DNA of 64,000 nt from the NCBI GenBank assembly GCA_963678675.1, contig OY783200.1, positions 10,098,917 to 10,162,916 of the forward strand, in the 5' to 3' direction. The stretch comes from Xiphydria camelus. Its lineage: Eukaryota; Arthropoda; Insecta; Hymenoptera; Xiphydriidae. The position numbers and the translations under genes are program-made. This document shows, piece after piece, positions 32,926 through 45,345 of this stretch. The notes beneath the pieces are model-generated. The model ran no database searches. It had not been told where the DNA came from and saw only the letters and a program-made list of their open reading frames with translations. Numbering within the stretch: the stretch's first letter is position 1; each line of letters starts with the position of its first letter.

Positions 32926-34002
32926 GTTATTGAATAGTACTATACTACGAATCATATAATGTACTGTCTTATTTTTGTGGATAGAATGTGCGGCACTTAG
33001 CCCATTTAGGGCCGGTTTTACCAACACGGTATAAACGCGGTATAGCGCTATACTGAGAATAACCAGCAATAAGCCTTATGGGTATTCTCAGTATTGGGAT
33101 CTGACATGTCTCAATACGCCGTCTGGTGGCGAGAAGTAAAACTATTCCTAGTAGGTATACCGTTTGGTGGGTTAGCGAGTGACTGGCATTGGATTAATGT
33201 ATGTATGTCGCGTATTCGCCCAAATGCTTCTCGCATTTGGGCCCTAGACTGGTGCGAGGGAAAAATTCGACACTCCTTGGGACCCTTTGAGTCATAAATT
33301 AGATCCGGGAAAGTTCCTCAATGCTACAGGGTCCCGTGTAGGTACGAGTAAGTCGGCCGGGACATAGGAACCGAGCACTGGAGCTTCCTCGGGATTTACA
33401 ACACTTAATCCTGCCTTCCGCATGTCCCTGGAAATTTCTTCGCGTTGCGTAGTTAGCACTCCCACCCCCGGTCGTAAGAGAAAACTAAAAAAGTCATACA
33501 ACAAGCTCCTGGTCGAAGAGCGTCCAGTACGTTCAAAAACATCGGAGCGAACAGAACATTATTATATTATTAAAAATTATACCTTATTCATATGTTGAAT
33601 TAATAGAAAAATGGAAGGTGTAAAATACCTGCCCAAGAGCAAATCGCGTTCATAGTTAAAGCCATTCGTAAATGTAGGGAAGACCAAACATAAAATAGTT
33701 TGAGGAGAGAAAGGGAATAGAATCGGAATCCAGGAAAGAACGCTGTTGCGACGAAGGAGTAGACAGAAGCGAAGAAACTGGAGAGAGAGAGGGTTGTTGT
33801 TTGGTAAATACGTAGATTTTATTTTCGGGTTAACAACGAATGTCCGGGAACACTTAGAATAATTGCGATGCTTGCGTAAGTGAGGAGCAGGAGGAGATAC
33901 AGACACGATAACGAATTTTTCACGACTGCCGGGAAACGGCTCGCAAGGAAGGGGTATGCTTCCGCATAAGGGCGGGTTTTTTCCATTTCACGATATAGTA
34001 GG

Positions 34003-37000
34003 AGAGCCGGCTGCTCGATCCCACTCTACATGCCGTCCCGAAACGAAATGTTGAAAAACCATTTGTCGGTGTCTGGGGTAATTTCAAACCGCCTACTTGC
34101 CAGATCTTAAGTGTGGCGAAATCATAGTAATTAATTAATGAAAAGTCATAAATCGGCAAAAGTATGTTACATATCGTCCTGCAATGAAATTTACAGCTTT
34201 CGAAAGCTTTTCAACTACCCATTTCAAAAGTATGGACTTGCCACCCCTAATCCGTGCCTAAACCCGTGGCAAGTCGGTTTGAATGGGGTGAATTTCGTGG
34301 AAAATATGCCACATCGTGTCCCGCCGTGAAATTTTGCAAAATTGTTAATCTTGATGTTTTTAAACTAATGGCGTGAACTTGCTAACGCTAATCTGTGGCA
34401 AATCAAAACTTGCCAGCACTCAAAGTTGCCACTTCGGCGCGCGTGTTGGAGTGAGCGATATCATCGAATCTTTCTGGCTGATATTTACGCATACGGCGGA
34501 TTTTAATCAATCCGTAACACAAAATTAATAGTTGTAAATATGTGTGACAACTCAAAAAATTGTTCAGCACATGTCTTGCATTAATGCAGCTGTGCTTTGT
34601 GAAGAAAGTTATCACAAATGAAACTTTAATACAATGTTTACAAGTATTACTATAAAATTAGGCTCAGCGATGTTGAGAAAACGTTATTAATTAACCATTT
34701 AAAAATTTCTTTTTTTGCATGTCCGGCATTAGTGCAGCTATGTTTGATGAAGAAAATGATGAGGAATGAAACGTTAAAAAAAAATAATAAAACGTATGTA
34801 AATATATGAATATACAGAAAAGAACCAAATTCTAGGCAATGTTAATGTTCTTTTTAAATTTTAAAGTCACAATGAGATGCGCACTAGTACACACCACCGC
34901 GCACCAATACCCTTCTCTCTCCTATTATTCTCATGTAGGATTGGAATTAGTGAAGAGAAAAATAACAAAGCTCACGCCTAAATTAAGTTTTTAGTAAATT
35001 TTATTAATTAACTCCAAAAAAACATTTGTCATTATCATCTAACGTACAGTGCGAGTCACTGTGTACCAAGTACCGTATACTTATAAACTGTTTATGATAC
35101 ATGATTGTCGTTACAGATACCTTTTCAGTGATTACATATAATCGTTCTATGAGTCATAGACTACACATAGAGGAAAATACATTTTCCGCAATAAATTACG
35201 AATTAATATACTGTCACACAAAAAAACAATTGCTCCAATGACTTTTACAAATTTATAATGTCCCAATGTGGACTACGATAGTTGTCAAAAGTTTAAAAGT
35301 TAAAAAAGTTGAAAGTTAAAAAAACTGCTTCTTCAATATATTTGTAGCATATTGTTATCGGAATTGAGTAACAGTCACTTATTCAGGGTCAGAATCGTCA
35401 GTAGACGAAAGTACACCGTCAGAGTCATCATTATTTACATTTTCACTAGAATTTCTATCTGAAATACACAAGACATCTTCAACATCGAGAGGTGTTGACT
35501 CGCCAACAAACCAGCGTGGTTTAAAAACCCCGTTATCATTGAACCAACCACAGTCTTCCGCATTAAACTTCACGCAGCATGCATCTGTCGCATTCAACCA
35601 CATGGAATTTACGTACACTGTTCTCAAAATTTTTTGTTTCAGACCTCCAGCATGGCGGGATTGTACTTGAATCGAAACCTTTCACTTTTTTCATGAATTT
35701 TTCATTGTTCTTCGTTCTACCGTATTTTCTCTGGAAAATCTGAAATCGTGCATTGTTGACACTGTTGCAATGTTTCTCGCTATATATCAAACAAGTAAAT
35801 TCTTGGAGAACGTCAATTTTGTCGTCATCAAAGATATCAGCTGGATCGGTCAGGGAAGCGAACACCTCTTGAAAGGAAATGTTATCTTCTAGAATTTTAA
35901 AAGGTTTTACTTTTCCTCGAATGTAAAAAGACGCTGTATAATCACACCCAGTAAAAGCATGAAATGCTGGAAGAGCTGAACACAACGCAGGGCCGAGGAT
36001 GGACGCTAATTCCGAACAATTTATGCACACTTGATCATAACTACGACTTGCTTTCCGTGTTTTTGGAGAAGTTAACCAAATTGACATTCCAGGAACTTTA
36101 TGTAAATTACCCAGTAAAATGATGAGGATGTCAGTGTCCGAAGCTTTCACGACAACTTTTGAATCGGACGCCAATTTTGATATGTGAAACATGATTCTTG
36201 TATCCGCCTCTTCATGCTGGCATTCGTAGTTACTCTCTACCTCTTTGATCACACGGTTATTTGTAACTGAGAACGAAAAACACTGGTCGTCAACTGTTGT
36301 GAATACTTTCTTGTCACGTAAAATTGGAGCCATTTCATCATTCGCCCAGTGAGTGGCTATAAAATGTACCAAAGACTCTTTGAAACGAACATTTTTCAAA
36401 CAATCTGCAAAATGATTCGGACGAGGTTGAAGCGGACCATTTATGGCAAATGGAACGTCAACTTCATTGCGATTTTGTCTTTGAACATCTTTTACTGAAG
36501 GCTGGAAGTATCGATCGAAAATGAGATGAATTTCTTTTGAAGAAGTGCTGCATGCTTTTTGCAGGATGGACTCAGCTACTTTTCCGAATGTTTGAGGAAG
36601 GGTGGTTCCAAGCTGATACAAAAAGAAAAAACCGTCAATCACGTCTACATCGGCACAAGGTGGGCACACCGCTTTGACGCGAGATCGCAAAAGGTTTGCT
36701 AGCAAGGATTTGTCAGTGTGATGCATATCTCCGGAATATTGAAATAAAGCTGGAGGAACTGGAGCAAGAGGAAAAGTGAGGCAAAACTGAATGTCGACTT
36801 TCTTTAGAATAGCTATCCCCAAAAGCCTAGCAAAGATATCTCTCTCCATTTTGAGCAAAGCTGTTTTGCCTCCACCACTAATTCCAAGTTTCTTCTTCAC
36901 ACACTGAGATGCAAAATTGGTAATCACATTCCGTTTGATAGGGTTTTCGAAACTGCCAGGTTTTGTATTGACATTTTCCATGAAAATCAATTTCTGATTT

Positions 37001-40000
37001 TTCCCCAGAGACACAATGTTTAGTAGAAAATTCGCCACTTCAGACGAAGCTGCTCTACCGGTGGAGATGTTAAAAAGGACGTCCTTGTCAAGGTTAGAAG
37101 CAAATGGATTTATCGACTTTTTTACGACAGAGATTATGCTTGCAAGATGATTTTGGTCTTTTTCAATGCGGCTTTTTTGCAATGAGTATGAGGTATCGTC
37201 ACTGTTTATAAGTCCAACCATTCGAAATATATGAGATATCACTTTAGTTCTCTTTGCGTGACTCACAGCCCATCGTTGTCTTGCTGATATTGAGTTTGTA
37301 AAGTGAGATATACCAGTTAGAGTGTTTGCTGCATCAGCGTTTATCGTTTGCTCAAGAGTAAAGTCTACTGGTGATCGAGCTAGATTGCAATTTGTGCGCT
37401 TAACGCCAAACGCTCCACGCTTAAATTCTTGAACAAGAGGTGAATTCTTTTCTTTCAAACGTACCAAATTACTCAAGTAATACACACTCCATCGAGCGTA
37501 ATTAGGTTGGTTCAGAGCGAAAAATAAGTTGCACATTTCGTCAATACTGACAATGTACAAATCCATGTCACTACAACGAATGCTTCTTGAAAATCGCAAA
37601 AAAACACTAACCAATTCAGCATATTGAAAGCAGAATTGGGCCGTTTGTCCATGCTTACCAGCTAAAGTATCAAAACAATAATTTTTGTACTCCTGAACAA
37701 CCTTCTGGAGTAAACGGGTGGGCTTAAAATATTCGTCCATACCAACTGTTGTTCCGTGCATCAATTCCAAATCGTCAACCAAACTATCAACGTCTATATC
37801 ACTTTCTGACAAAAAACTTTCAATATGGAGCATGTATATAGCTGCGGCAGTTAGAGGATGAATCCTTTTGCATCGATTGAAATGTTTGCCATCTAAAAAC
37901 GTGTTCACAGACCCGCCCGCTAAAACCTCAGCCTGCACTAAAATTTCTGCGATACCGGAACCATCGATGTATTTTCCTAGCGCCTTGAAGTACGCCATCT
38001 GCTCGTGAAATTGACCCATGTTAATGAAAATGTTGTCCAATGTAAAACTCTCACTCTTCTGAATTTCCCACGCCATTTTTGCAATCGCCAAATCGTATGT
38101 AACGATTATCTCTTCCTGCCCGCATTCTTCGGCTACTTCGGAAGCAATACGGAGAGTCTCACGTACAACCGCATAGGAAGTGGGTGAAGCATTGATGGGC
38201 GGTAGATAGTCTATGCATTGAACTGGGCTAGTATCCACTGTAACCTGGCAGTTGTATCCTAACCACATTGGAACATTGCTTAATTTCAACAAGGAGAAAA
38301 CACACACAATATCTTTGATTCGAGCAAGCTCTTTAGCTGGGAGACACTGGTCAACCCACTTTTGAATACAATCAACCGGCAAAATAGACATGCATGTCTT
38401 TGGTCTTGCATAATGAGGCGCAATAGCTCGGTCGATTTCGACAAAACGACGTCTTTTTCGAGGCGGTTGATAGTTTTCAAATGCGGCTGACGAATTGTCT
38501 ACTGAAGTAGCCTCATCCTCACTGCAATTAGATGAAAGATCAACATTTTCGGAATGAGTCGACTTGCTAGTAGTTCCCCGACGAAACTGATAAACCATTC
38601 CAACAGTGTCATGAAGCGTATCTTTACCAGTAGTAGTGTCAACGAATCTGTCGAAATTATCGAAAGCTAAGTGCGTGCTCAATCCATTGGTTGCTTCAAT
38701 ACCGGAAGGGACAACTTTTTTTTCATTGCATGAAGTGAAAGTCATTTCCGTTTCAAGTTCTTCCACTACATGATAACTTGCTGTGTGTCCGAATTTGTTC
38801 AGTAAAGTTAACACTTTTCTAGAACTTGTCAATGACTTAATGGCCAAACCGAGAGTTACATGTTTTGCCGGTTTTATTCGTCCCTTCGAAGTAGCATAAA
38901 TAATGTCACTGTATATTGACTTTATCTTTACTACATCTTGGTCACATTTTTGTCGACGACGATCGGGTCCTTGAACAATATCACGAATGAAACGAAGAAG
39001 CACGTCAGGAATCTCGCATTCTCCGCGAATAATATCGTCTTCGGTTAAATTGTCAGGCAATTGATGTGGCTTAAGGGATTTTATGCATTGTCGTAATTCA
39101 AATGCAACTTTGTTAAACCTGCTGGAATTATTTTCTTCAGAACGCGCCACTTCTCGAGCTAATGTGCTAATATTTAGATCGCGTTTATATAGAATTTTTT
39201 TTCGAGAAGTTTCGCTCCACGTCTCAATTGTCAGTGTGTCATGAAACGCGGACATAATTTTGCTTTTCAGATAATCGACACGGTAGTGTTCAGCAAGTGA
39301 TGGGTTGTTGTCTTCATCAAATTCTTGCAAGAGAGCTTCGTAGCGATCAAGTAAATCATGTAAGAATAGGACTTTACCTTCCTCAATTGCTTCCGAAGTA
39401 ATTAAACAAGAAAGTGATTCAAAAGCTAATTTATGAATTTTTCGATTGTAATGCCACTGACTTTCTGTTTCAGACCCCTCATTTTTGGACAATCGTTTGT
39501 TATTATTTATGTATGAGCGATGGCAATTATGGTGATACGCGACAGTGCTTGCATTCTCGATTTTCGCAACAATAGTTGTGTCAGCCAGATTTTTCGCGAC
39601 CTCCACAATCGAATCAATTACTGATTTCGAATTACAAAGAATCGCGTTATATCGCGTCTTCCCAAGCTTTTTACGAATTAAACCGCAAAATATACAAGTC
39701 ATATCGGACTTGACAGGCTTCTCAATGGAGTCCCTGGAAGGCGTAGATCCATCGTTTTGTGACCATGATGGACAAACCGTTGCATCTGCTGACGATGCTG
39801 AATGCTGTAATGATTGGAAGGAACAGGTTCTTTCAAGATGAGATGTAGCTTCAATGATGTCAGGCTCACTAACGTCATGTACAACTGAATGGCGAGGTGG
39901 ACTCATGACAACACGTGAACTGCTTCTGTTAGAAGATGTTGGAGTAGACGTAAAGATGCGCTCCTTCGAAAAAAAATAACAAGTATTTTTTAAATTTTGT

Positions 40001-41450
40001 TAACTAGTGACAGAATACTTTACGATAAAAAAACTTTAGGAAAAAAAGAACCACAAGTCCAAAGGTTTTGTTATTTCAATTTAGGAACCGGTCACGTTAC
40101 TGTTTGAAGGACTTATTATACATTTCTTTAAGCAAAAAGTTTATGCCTCGTTTATTTGAACTCGACTAAAAAGAACGACCCTCGCTTATTTAATTATAAA
40201 ATATTGAATTATAAAATTAAAAAAAAACGTATCAGAAGTCCGACTAAGTCAAAAATCATCCTCGAGAAAGCCAGCGTCATTTGTTAACATGCGTGCAATT
40301 TATGGAGAAGTATACTATTGCAATGCATGTAAAAGGCTGAAAAAGTTTCGAGAAGTTTTTAAATGCTGGTGACAATATACATTGCTCAGTTTTCGCTCAC
40401 AATGTGAAACTTTGGAAGCCTCGAGGAAGCCAGCATCATTTGTAAACAAATGCGCAATTTGTGAAGTAATAGAGTTTTGGACTATATTTGATAGGCTAAT
40501 AAAGTTTGAAAGTGCTTATAAATACTGTAAAATGCAATGATTTGGCTTGGAGTAGGAAACTGTGGGAGTCTCGCTTTGATAGTGCTTAACATTTACAGCT
40601 CTAAAGTGAGGTTAGTTTACATTTGTGCACGTCACATTACTTACTTGTTCCGAAAAGCAGAATTCCTCGAACTCCTTTCTATACTTGTTTTTAATAACGA
40701 CGACTTTGTTCATGCATTGTGCATGATATCCATTTTTCTCCACGCAGTCATTGGGTAATTGCAAATTTCCGTACTTGAAGTTTTTAATTTGTCTAAACTT
40801 CACACTCGCGGAAAGCTTTCTGAAAATTTCATCTCGAAATTCTAGCACTGCCGCACCAGTGTTACAATTGCACAAAAAACACTTCTTCATTATCACAATT
40901 ATTGTTTATAATGAGCTTCAATATTTGCGTACAACGCGGCCTCTGGCACAACTGTCAAAATGTGTCTGTCTCTCTTCTGGGCGTGCGCGCCAGCCCTCTC
41001 ACTCCAACACGCGCGCCGAAGTGGCAACTTTGAGTGCTGGCAAGTTTTGATTTGCCACAGATTAGCGTTGGCAAGTTCACGCCATTAGTTTAAAAACATC
41101 AAGATTAACAATTTTGCAAAATTTCACGGCGGGACACGATGTGGCATATTTTCCACGAAATTCACCCCATTCAAACCGACTTGCCACGGGTTTAGGCACG
41201 GATTAGGGGTGGCAGGTCCATACTTTTGGAATGGGTAGTTGAAAAGCTTTCGAAAGCTGTAAATTTCATTGCAGGACGATATGTAACATACTTTTGCCGA
41301 TTTATGACTTTTCATTAATTAATTACTATGATTTCGCCACACTTAAGATCTGGCAAGTAGGCGGTTTGAAATTACCCCAGACACCGACAAATGGTTTTTC
41401 AACATTTCATTTCGGGACGGCATGTAGAGTGGGATCGAGCAGCCGGCTCT
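34003..41450 (-). mobile_element. 7.45-kb DNA element with 453-bp TIRs and a FEN1/PIN-like protein
   Basis: The left repeat 34003-34455 and right repeat 40998-41450 are inverted copies of equal length, differing at only a few bases by eye. They begin AGAGCCGGCTGCTCGATCCC and end internally at CGCGCGTGTTGGAGTGAG. The arms contain several variants of an AAACTTGCCA / TGGCAAGT motif. One gene fills the interior on the minus strand, its first exon starting about 100 bp inside the right repeat. No unambiguous target duplication was found (flanks TATAGTAGG and TGGACTAAT). It matches no standard transposon class I can name, since the protein has no recognisable DDE transposase domain. Confidence 0.85.
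35379..40896 (-). CDS. ~1550-aa zinc-finger and FEN1/PIN-like nuclease protein of a TIR element
   Basis: Exon 1 is 40896-40645 (CFLCNCNTG ... HAQCMNK, a zinc-binding pattern) and ends CAA|GTAAGT. Exon 2 starts at 39963 after TTTCGAAG and joins in phase zero. It reads through ERIFTSTPTSS into a 1447-codon ORF (39906-35563). Numbered in that ORF, residues 69-125 hold another zinc-like module (CIFCGL ... YHHNCHRSY). Near the C-terminus, HEEADTRIMFH (about 1231), ASDTDILIILL (about 1256) and AFTGCDYTASFYIRGK (about 1317) match, in order, the acidic motifs of FEN1/XPG-type 5'-nucleases. A single extra A in the run at 35630-35635 shifts the frame. Beyond it MWLNATDACC...CGWF...PRWFVGE continues to 35379, as in homologous uncharacterised metazoan proteins. 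Probable role: mobilisation or replication of its element. Nuclease activity is inferred, not shown. Confidence 0.75.
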
Positions 41451-41852
41451 TGGACTAATATGAGAAGAAAGTTTCGAGAAAGTGGAAGAGTAAAAACGTG
41501 AAAAAGACTCCGGGGTTGCGCGCAGATACGTCGACGTTCCGTGATGCACCCGTCCAGGGACAGGCATATACGCGTCTCGAAGGCTGAATTTATATTTATG
41601 GGAGGTCAACCCTGGACGATAACGGAGGGCAAATGGTGCTCATGTCCTTCCGCGAGTCTAGTGAAAGTTGGGAAGGATTCGCGGAGCCCTGCGCGTGCCA
41701 AAACAATAAATAATGACATCACTCCCATAAGACTCTGTATCGGTAGTATACTCATTTCGGCCATATTGGATTTTTCGAACTAAGCTCCTCCCCCATGTCA
41801 GATCCCAATAGCGCTATACCGCGTTTATACCTGTTGGTAAAACCGGCCCTTA

Positions 41853-42976
41853 AGGGGAAACTCCCACTGGACTTACCATGTTCTAGAAATAGGTCATTTA
41901 CATCAATAATAACTTTCAAATGGTAATATTATAATCTGTTGTAAGTATTCCGTTACTATATATTAGTGTACTGTAGTGTACTTTTAAAAATTATGATATA
42001 CAAAAACTACTGTTTTTATTAATGTATGAAGTTTTTTCATTATAACTCCTCTTCTTCCCCTTTTGGCACTTAGCCGGTTTTACACTTCCAATCTTCATAT
42101 AGGTATAGAATGTAGGTGATGAGCCGTGTAGGTTTGTTAATATTTTTCACTGGGATACACTTCCGATGTAATTGAAAAAAAAATATGTTGTTAAGGACAT
42201 TCCAATGAAAAAATGGACAAAAATGGTAGGTGTCGCAATTAATTATAAACTAAAAAATTGTTAAAAAATCCCATACATTTTTTCTCAAATTTTCAAAAAA
42301 AAAATTCAAGATTCTTTTTGGAATTGGCTCTTCAGAAAGACTAACATATATTTTTTTTCACAAAAATCGGTCGAGCCGTTCGGGAGAAAAAATGTTTTTT
42401 TATTTTTATTACCCCCCTTATAACTCCCCTCCTATATCGATTAGGGGGCTACAAATTTAGGAGATTTAGTTTCTCATAGATGCTTATCGATAATATAAAT
42501 TTGGTGCTGATACGCGTGGGGGCAGATTTCACATGCTTATTCCCCTAGACCCTTTGTAGTGTACCTAATGCAAGTTATACGACAGTTGGACGTGACAGTT
42601 GGAGTTGAATCATGGTTTAAAATTAGCTCCAATGTGAAGTTGTTTTTTATGAAATGTGTTGCACGAGTAGTTGACTGAACTTACTTGTTGCGGAGGTTCG
42701 TCCGTTACTGATGATAGCGGATGAAAACTGAGACTGTTCGGATCGAGGTGTGATTAAGGTTAGATTTCCGCAGGATCATAAATCCCGAGACACTGATGCA
42801 CGACACGACTAGTGACCGAACACGTAGGGAGATGGAGTTAACGATTATCTGTTAATTCAAATGAGTTAACACTGCACTCACTATATTACCGGCGATATAT
42901 TGGATTGAAGAGGAGAAACAGTAGTTGAATGATTTAACCGTGGCTTACAAAGAACTGCAACTGAATGCAATGGATA
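41853..42976. other. no gene; generic transposon-like noncoding sequence
   Basis: AT-rich, with C/G-run blocks near 42410-42440 and an AAAATCGGTCGAGCCGTTCG motif (42364-42383) of the sort common in insect mobile-element termini. No ORF or paired ends found. Confidence 0.4.
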
Positions 42977-43209
42977 TAAGGTAGCGGCGGTATATATGGC
43001 CCGGCTTGTGATATAGCCCATCGTCTATAAATTGTACATTTACCGACACATTTTACTTTTAATAGACGGCGCTAAGAAGAGCTAAGAAGTGTTCAAGGAA
43101 ACTGCAGTTACTGAGAAAAGTAGAATGTATCGGTAAATATACAATTTTGTACAATTTATAGACGATGGGCTATATCACAAGCCGGGCCATATATACCGCC
43201 GCTACCTTA
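42977..43209. mobile_element. 233-bp foldback MITE
   Basis: TAAGGTAGCGGCGGTATATA at 42977 is mirrored by TATATACCGCCGCTACCTTA ending at 43209. The near-identical arms continue through GGCCCGGCTTGTGATATAGCC and TAAATTGTAC, then a shorter second-stage pairing (TACCGACACATT / AATGTATCGGTA). There is no coding capacity. Confidence 0.93.
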
Positions 43210-43822
43210 CGATGTGTGTAAAGGATATACACTCAATGTATACTAGAAATGGAAGATACACAATGTGACCGTACACGGCAATTCACTGACTAGGATGCGA
43301 TTGGTTTCGTCTTATATAACTTATATCTAACAGTACTTGCAGGACGGTGGGGGTAGCGTGGGTTGATGCAACGTGACCTAATTGGATGGACGAGGAATGA
43401 CATTAGATAAGATAGCGTCATATCAAAGGTGATTCGATCCTTTATACCTGGATAAGCCAGGTATCAGGATTATCTCGATCGATCATCCGTTGGAATTCGT
43501 CAATTCTCCTCTGTACAAAGCTATTTCATTAGTCGCGGTATAGCGGTACCTAGGTAAATAGAGTAGGTGCTGTGGGACATAGGTCATTACAATCCGTTCG
43601 GTAATTAGTCTTCCGAGAAAAGTACGGGACTACTAGCGCATTCATAGCCCACGTTTGTCGGAACAGAAACCAAAGGGGTGGAGAGAATATCATTTTGATC
43701 CCTGAAAAATCAGAACTGCGGTGGATCTTAAGCCAATACAAATATATATTGTTTTCTTAATATAGATAATAGTAAATAACACAAAAAAAGAATTATTAAA
43801 AAATATTAAAATGCACCAATTA
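43210..43822. other. no gene seen
   Basis: No convincing ORF or repeat pair. GGATAAGCCAGGTATCAGG near 43450 contains a short palindrome only. Confidence 0.5.
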
Positions 43823-44209
43823 GGGCTGCTTAAAATTCGCACAAGTTTCACATGACAAAATTGCAGGAGAGTCAGGCATATAGCTTTACCACGTATGTTT
43901 TACAACAGTAAAAAGTTTCTTTGTCTGCATTTCTGGGACAAACCGCACATCGAGCTCTAAGGTCGCCCGTCGCAGCTAGCGGTGGCTGCCACAAGCTATG
44001 GACAGTATTTTGCTTGAGTTCAAATGGTGTCGATGCAAACATGGCGTCAGCAGCGGCTCATTCGGGCCACAAGCTGCGCGCGCGCGCGTTAGAAGTCCAT
44101 TCTCGCTACGTGAAGCTGGCGGCAGCCACTCGTGCTTCAGCGCAAACACAACCACAGTTGCTCGCCACCGTTTGAACTGGGAAGTGTACACTAGTTTTCT
44201 GAGAGTGTC

Positions 44210-44411
44210 ATGAGTAAAGATATGACGACCAATTATATAGATATAGATGTGTTTATATCTGAAATTGAAAATCATCCTGCTATTTGGGAGAGATATGCGG
44301 TATGATCTATATTCTAACAGAGAGAACAAAAAACCAAAGCATGGGAGGAAGTGCGTTTGAAGTTTATTCCGGACTTTGAAAAGAAGACTACAAAGGAAAA
44401 AAATGCCGCTG
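44210..44411 (+). pseudogene. MADF/Myb-like domain, first exon of Harbinger ORF, frameshifted
   Basis: It starts MSKDMTTNYIDIDVFISEIE, continues HPAIWERYA, then after a frame break YDLYSNREN, and after another at the A6 run 44328-44333, KAWEEVRLKFIPDFEKKT. A GTACGT donor follows at 44412. The W/W spacing fits a MADF DNA-binding domain, normally the accessory DNA-binding protein of Harbinger elements. Confidence 0.6.
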
Positions 44412-44506
44412 GTACGTAAAGTTACTATTATATATTTTATTTTCATTGTTTATAAAATGCTAAAATCATATTCGGTTTTCTTGCCATGGTATAGCTCCTT
44501 CTTCAC

Positions 44507-44790
44507 TTAAAAAAAATCCTTCAATTTTTCTTGTGTAGTGAATGATCGCAGCGTTGGCATGCGGACGTTTGCAATATTTTCAAGGTCAATAATATTCAAT
44601 GTATCGTGAAAATTGTAGCCATCTCGTTTACGAACAAAGTTATGCAAGATGCAGCAAGCCTTTACAATGTCTTTTGCAAAATCTACAAATACATTTAGAG
44701 GGCGGTGTAAAATTCTCCACTTGTTTGCTAATATTCCAAATAAACACTCACAATGCAACGCCTAGCACGATATATAGTCTGTAATTAAAT
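44507..44790 (-). pseudogene. Harbinger DDE (HARBI1-like) transposase, C-terminal fragment
   Basis: ECLFGILANKWRILHRPLNV followed by FAKDIVKACCILHNFVRKRDGY is the characteristic C-terminal third of DDE_Tnp_4 proteins, including the catalytic-region Glu context. An upstream RARRC segment is in another frame, so a frameshift precedes it. The first two catalytic residues are absent, so the copy is inactive. Confidence 0.8.
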
Positions 44791-44800
44791 ATTCTTTTAC

Positions 44801-45114
44801 CAAAATCCAAATGTTTCCCAGAATATGGTCATATGGAATATGGAATATGGAACAAAAGTAAACATATAATTAACGTCACAAACAGCGAGCAGTACCGTAG
44901 AGAAAAAATTCCTATAATTACACTGGGCAACAGTGATTTTATTTCTCGAACCAGACCAGGTGATTCTTATAGATTTATGAGCGCTAAAAACGAATCTGAC
45001 TCAAATTTGCGACGTGGTTCAGGATTTCGAGATACTTAGGTTAAATATACGAAAACGGGCTATTTCGGCCAAATTCACGGGTCTGTTACAATGAAACTAA
45101 ACAATTTTTCTTAA
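44801..45114. other. no named gene; possible short ORF
   Basis: 44833-45039 is an open frame (RTRPGDSYRFMSAKNESDSN) followed by AGGTTAAATATACG. It is too short and unrecognised to call a gene. Confidence 0.3.
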
Positions 45115-45345
45115 CCCCTTTGTGCCTGAATTTTGATTTTCCCCCCAAAAAAATTATTTTCACAAGAAACTTACTTTTAGTTACTAGATGTTAAACATTT
45201 TTTATTTGGAATTTTTTGAACTAAGTTTTTTTTTAGAAAAAATCAGTACATATCATTTTTGATATATCAGGCATTGAATGTAGGAATCAAGAAAAATATA
45301 GTGCAAACGTATATTATTTATATTTCTTTACGAATAAACGTATAT

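Larger units (their letters stand above)
33009..41849. mobile_element. Harbinger-type MITE (TTA target), split by the 7.4-kb element
   Basis: GGGCCGGTTTTACCAACA at 33009 is mirrored by TGTTGGTAAAACCGGCCC ending at 41849. TTA sits outside each end (33006-33008, 41850-41852). GGG termini with TTA duplications fit PIF/Harbinger. The repeat continues as GGTATAAACGCGGTATAGCGCTAT and resumes at TTGGGATCTGACATG. In the left arm these two parts are separated by a ~40-bp hairpin insertion (33053-33093). The core 33110-34002 and 41451-41800 has no transposase. Confidence 0.75.
43823..44800. mobile_element. internally deleted PIF/Harbinger transposon relic
   Basis: TTA followed by GGGCTGCTTAAAATTCGCAC at 43823 looks like a left Harbinger terminus. 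Downstream is a CpG-rich leader (43925-44190), then a plus-strand MADF/Myb-type start and a minus-strand DDE tail, the convergent two-gene order of Harbinger elements. The middle of the transposase gene is missing. The right terminus was not identified. Confidence 0.65.

Noticed and set aside
43921..44175. 84-codon ORF in the CpG-rich segment
   Set aside because: The plus frame precedes the MADF start and has no recognisable motif; the segment is better explained as the leader of the Harbinger relic.
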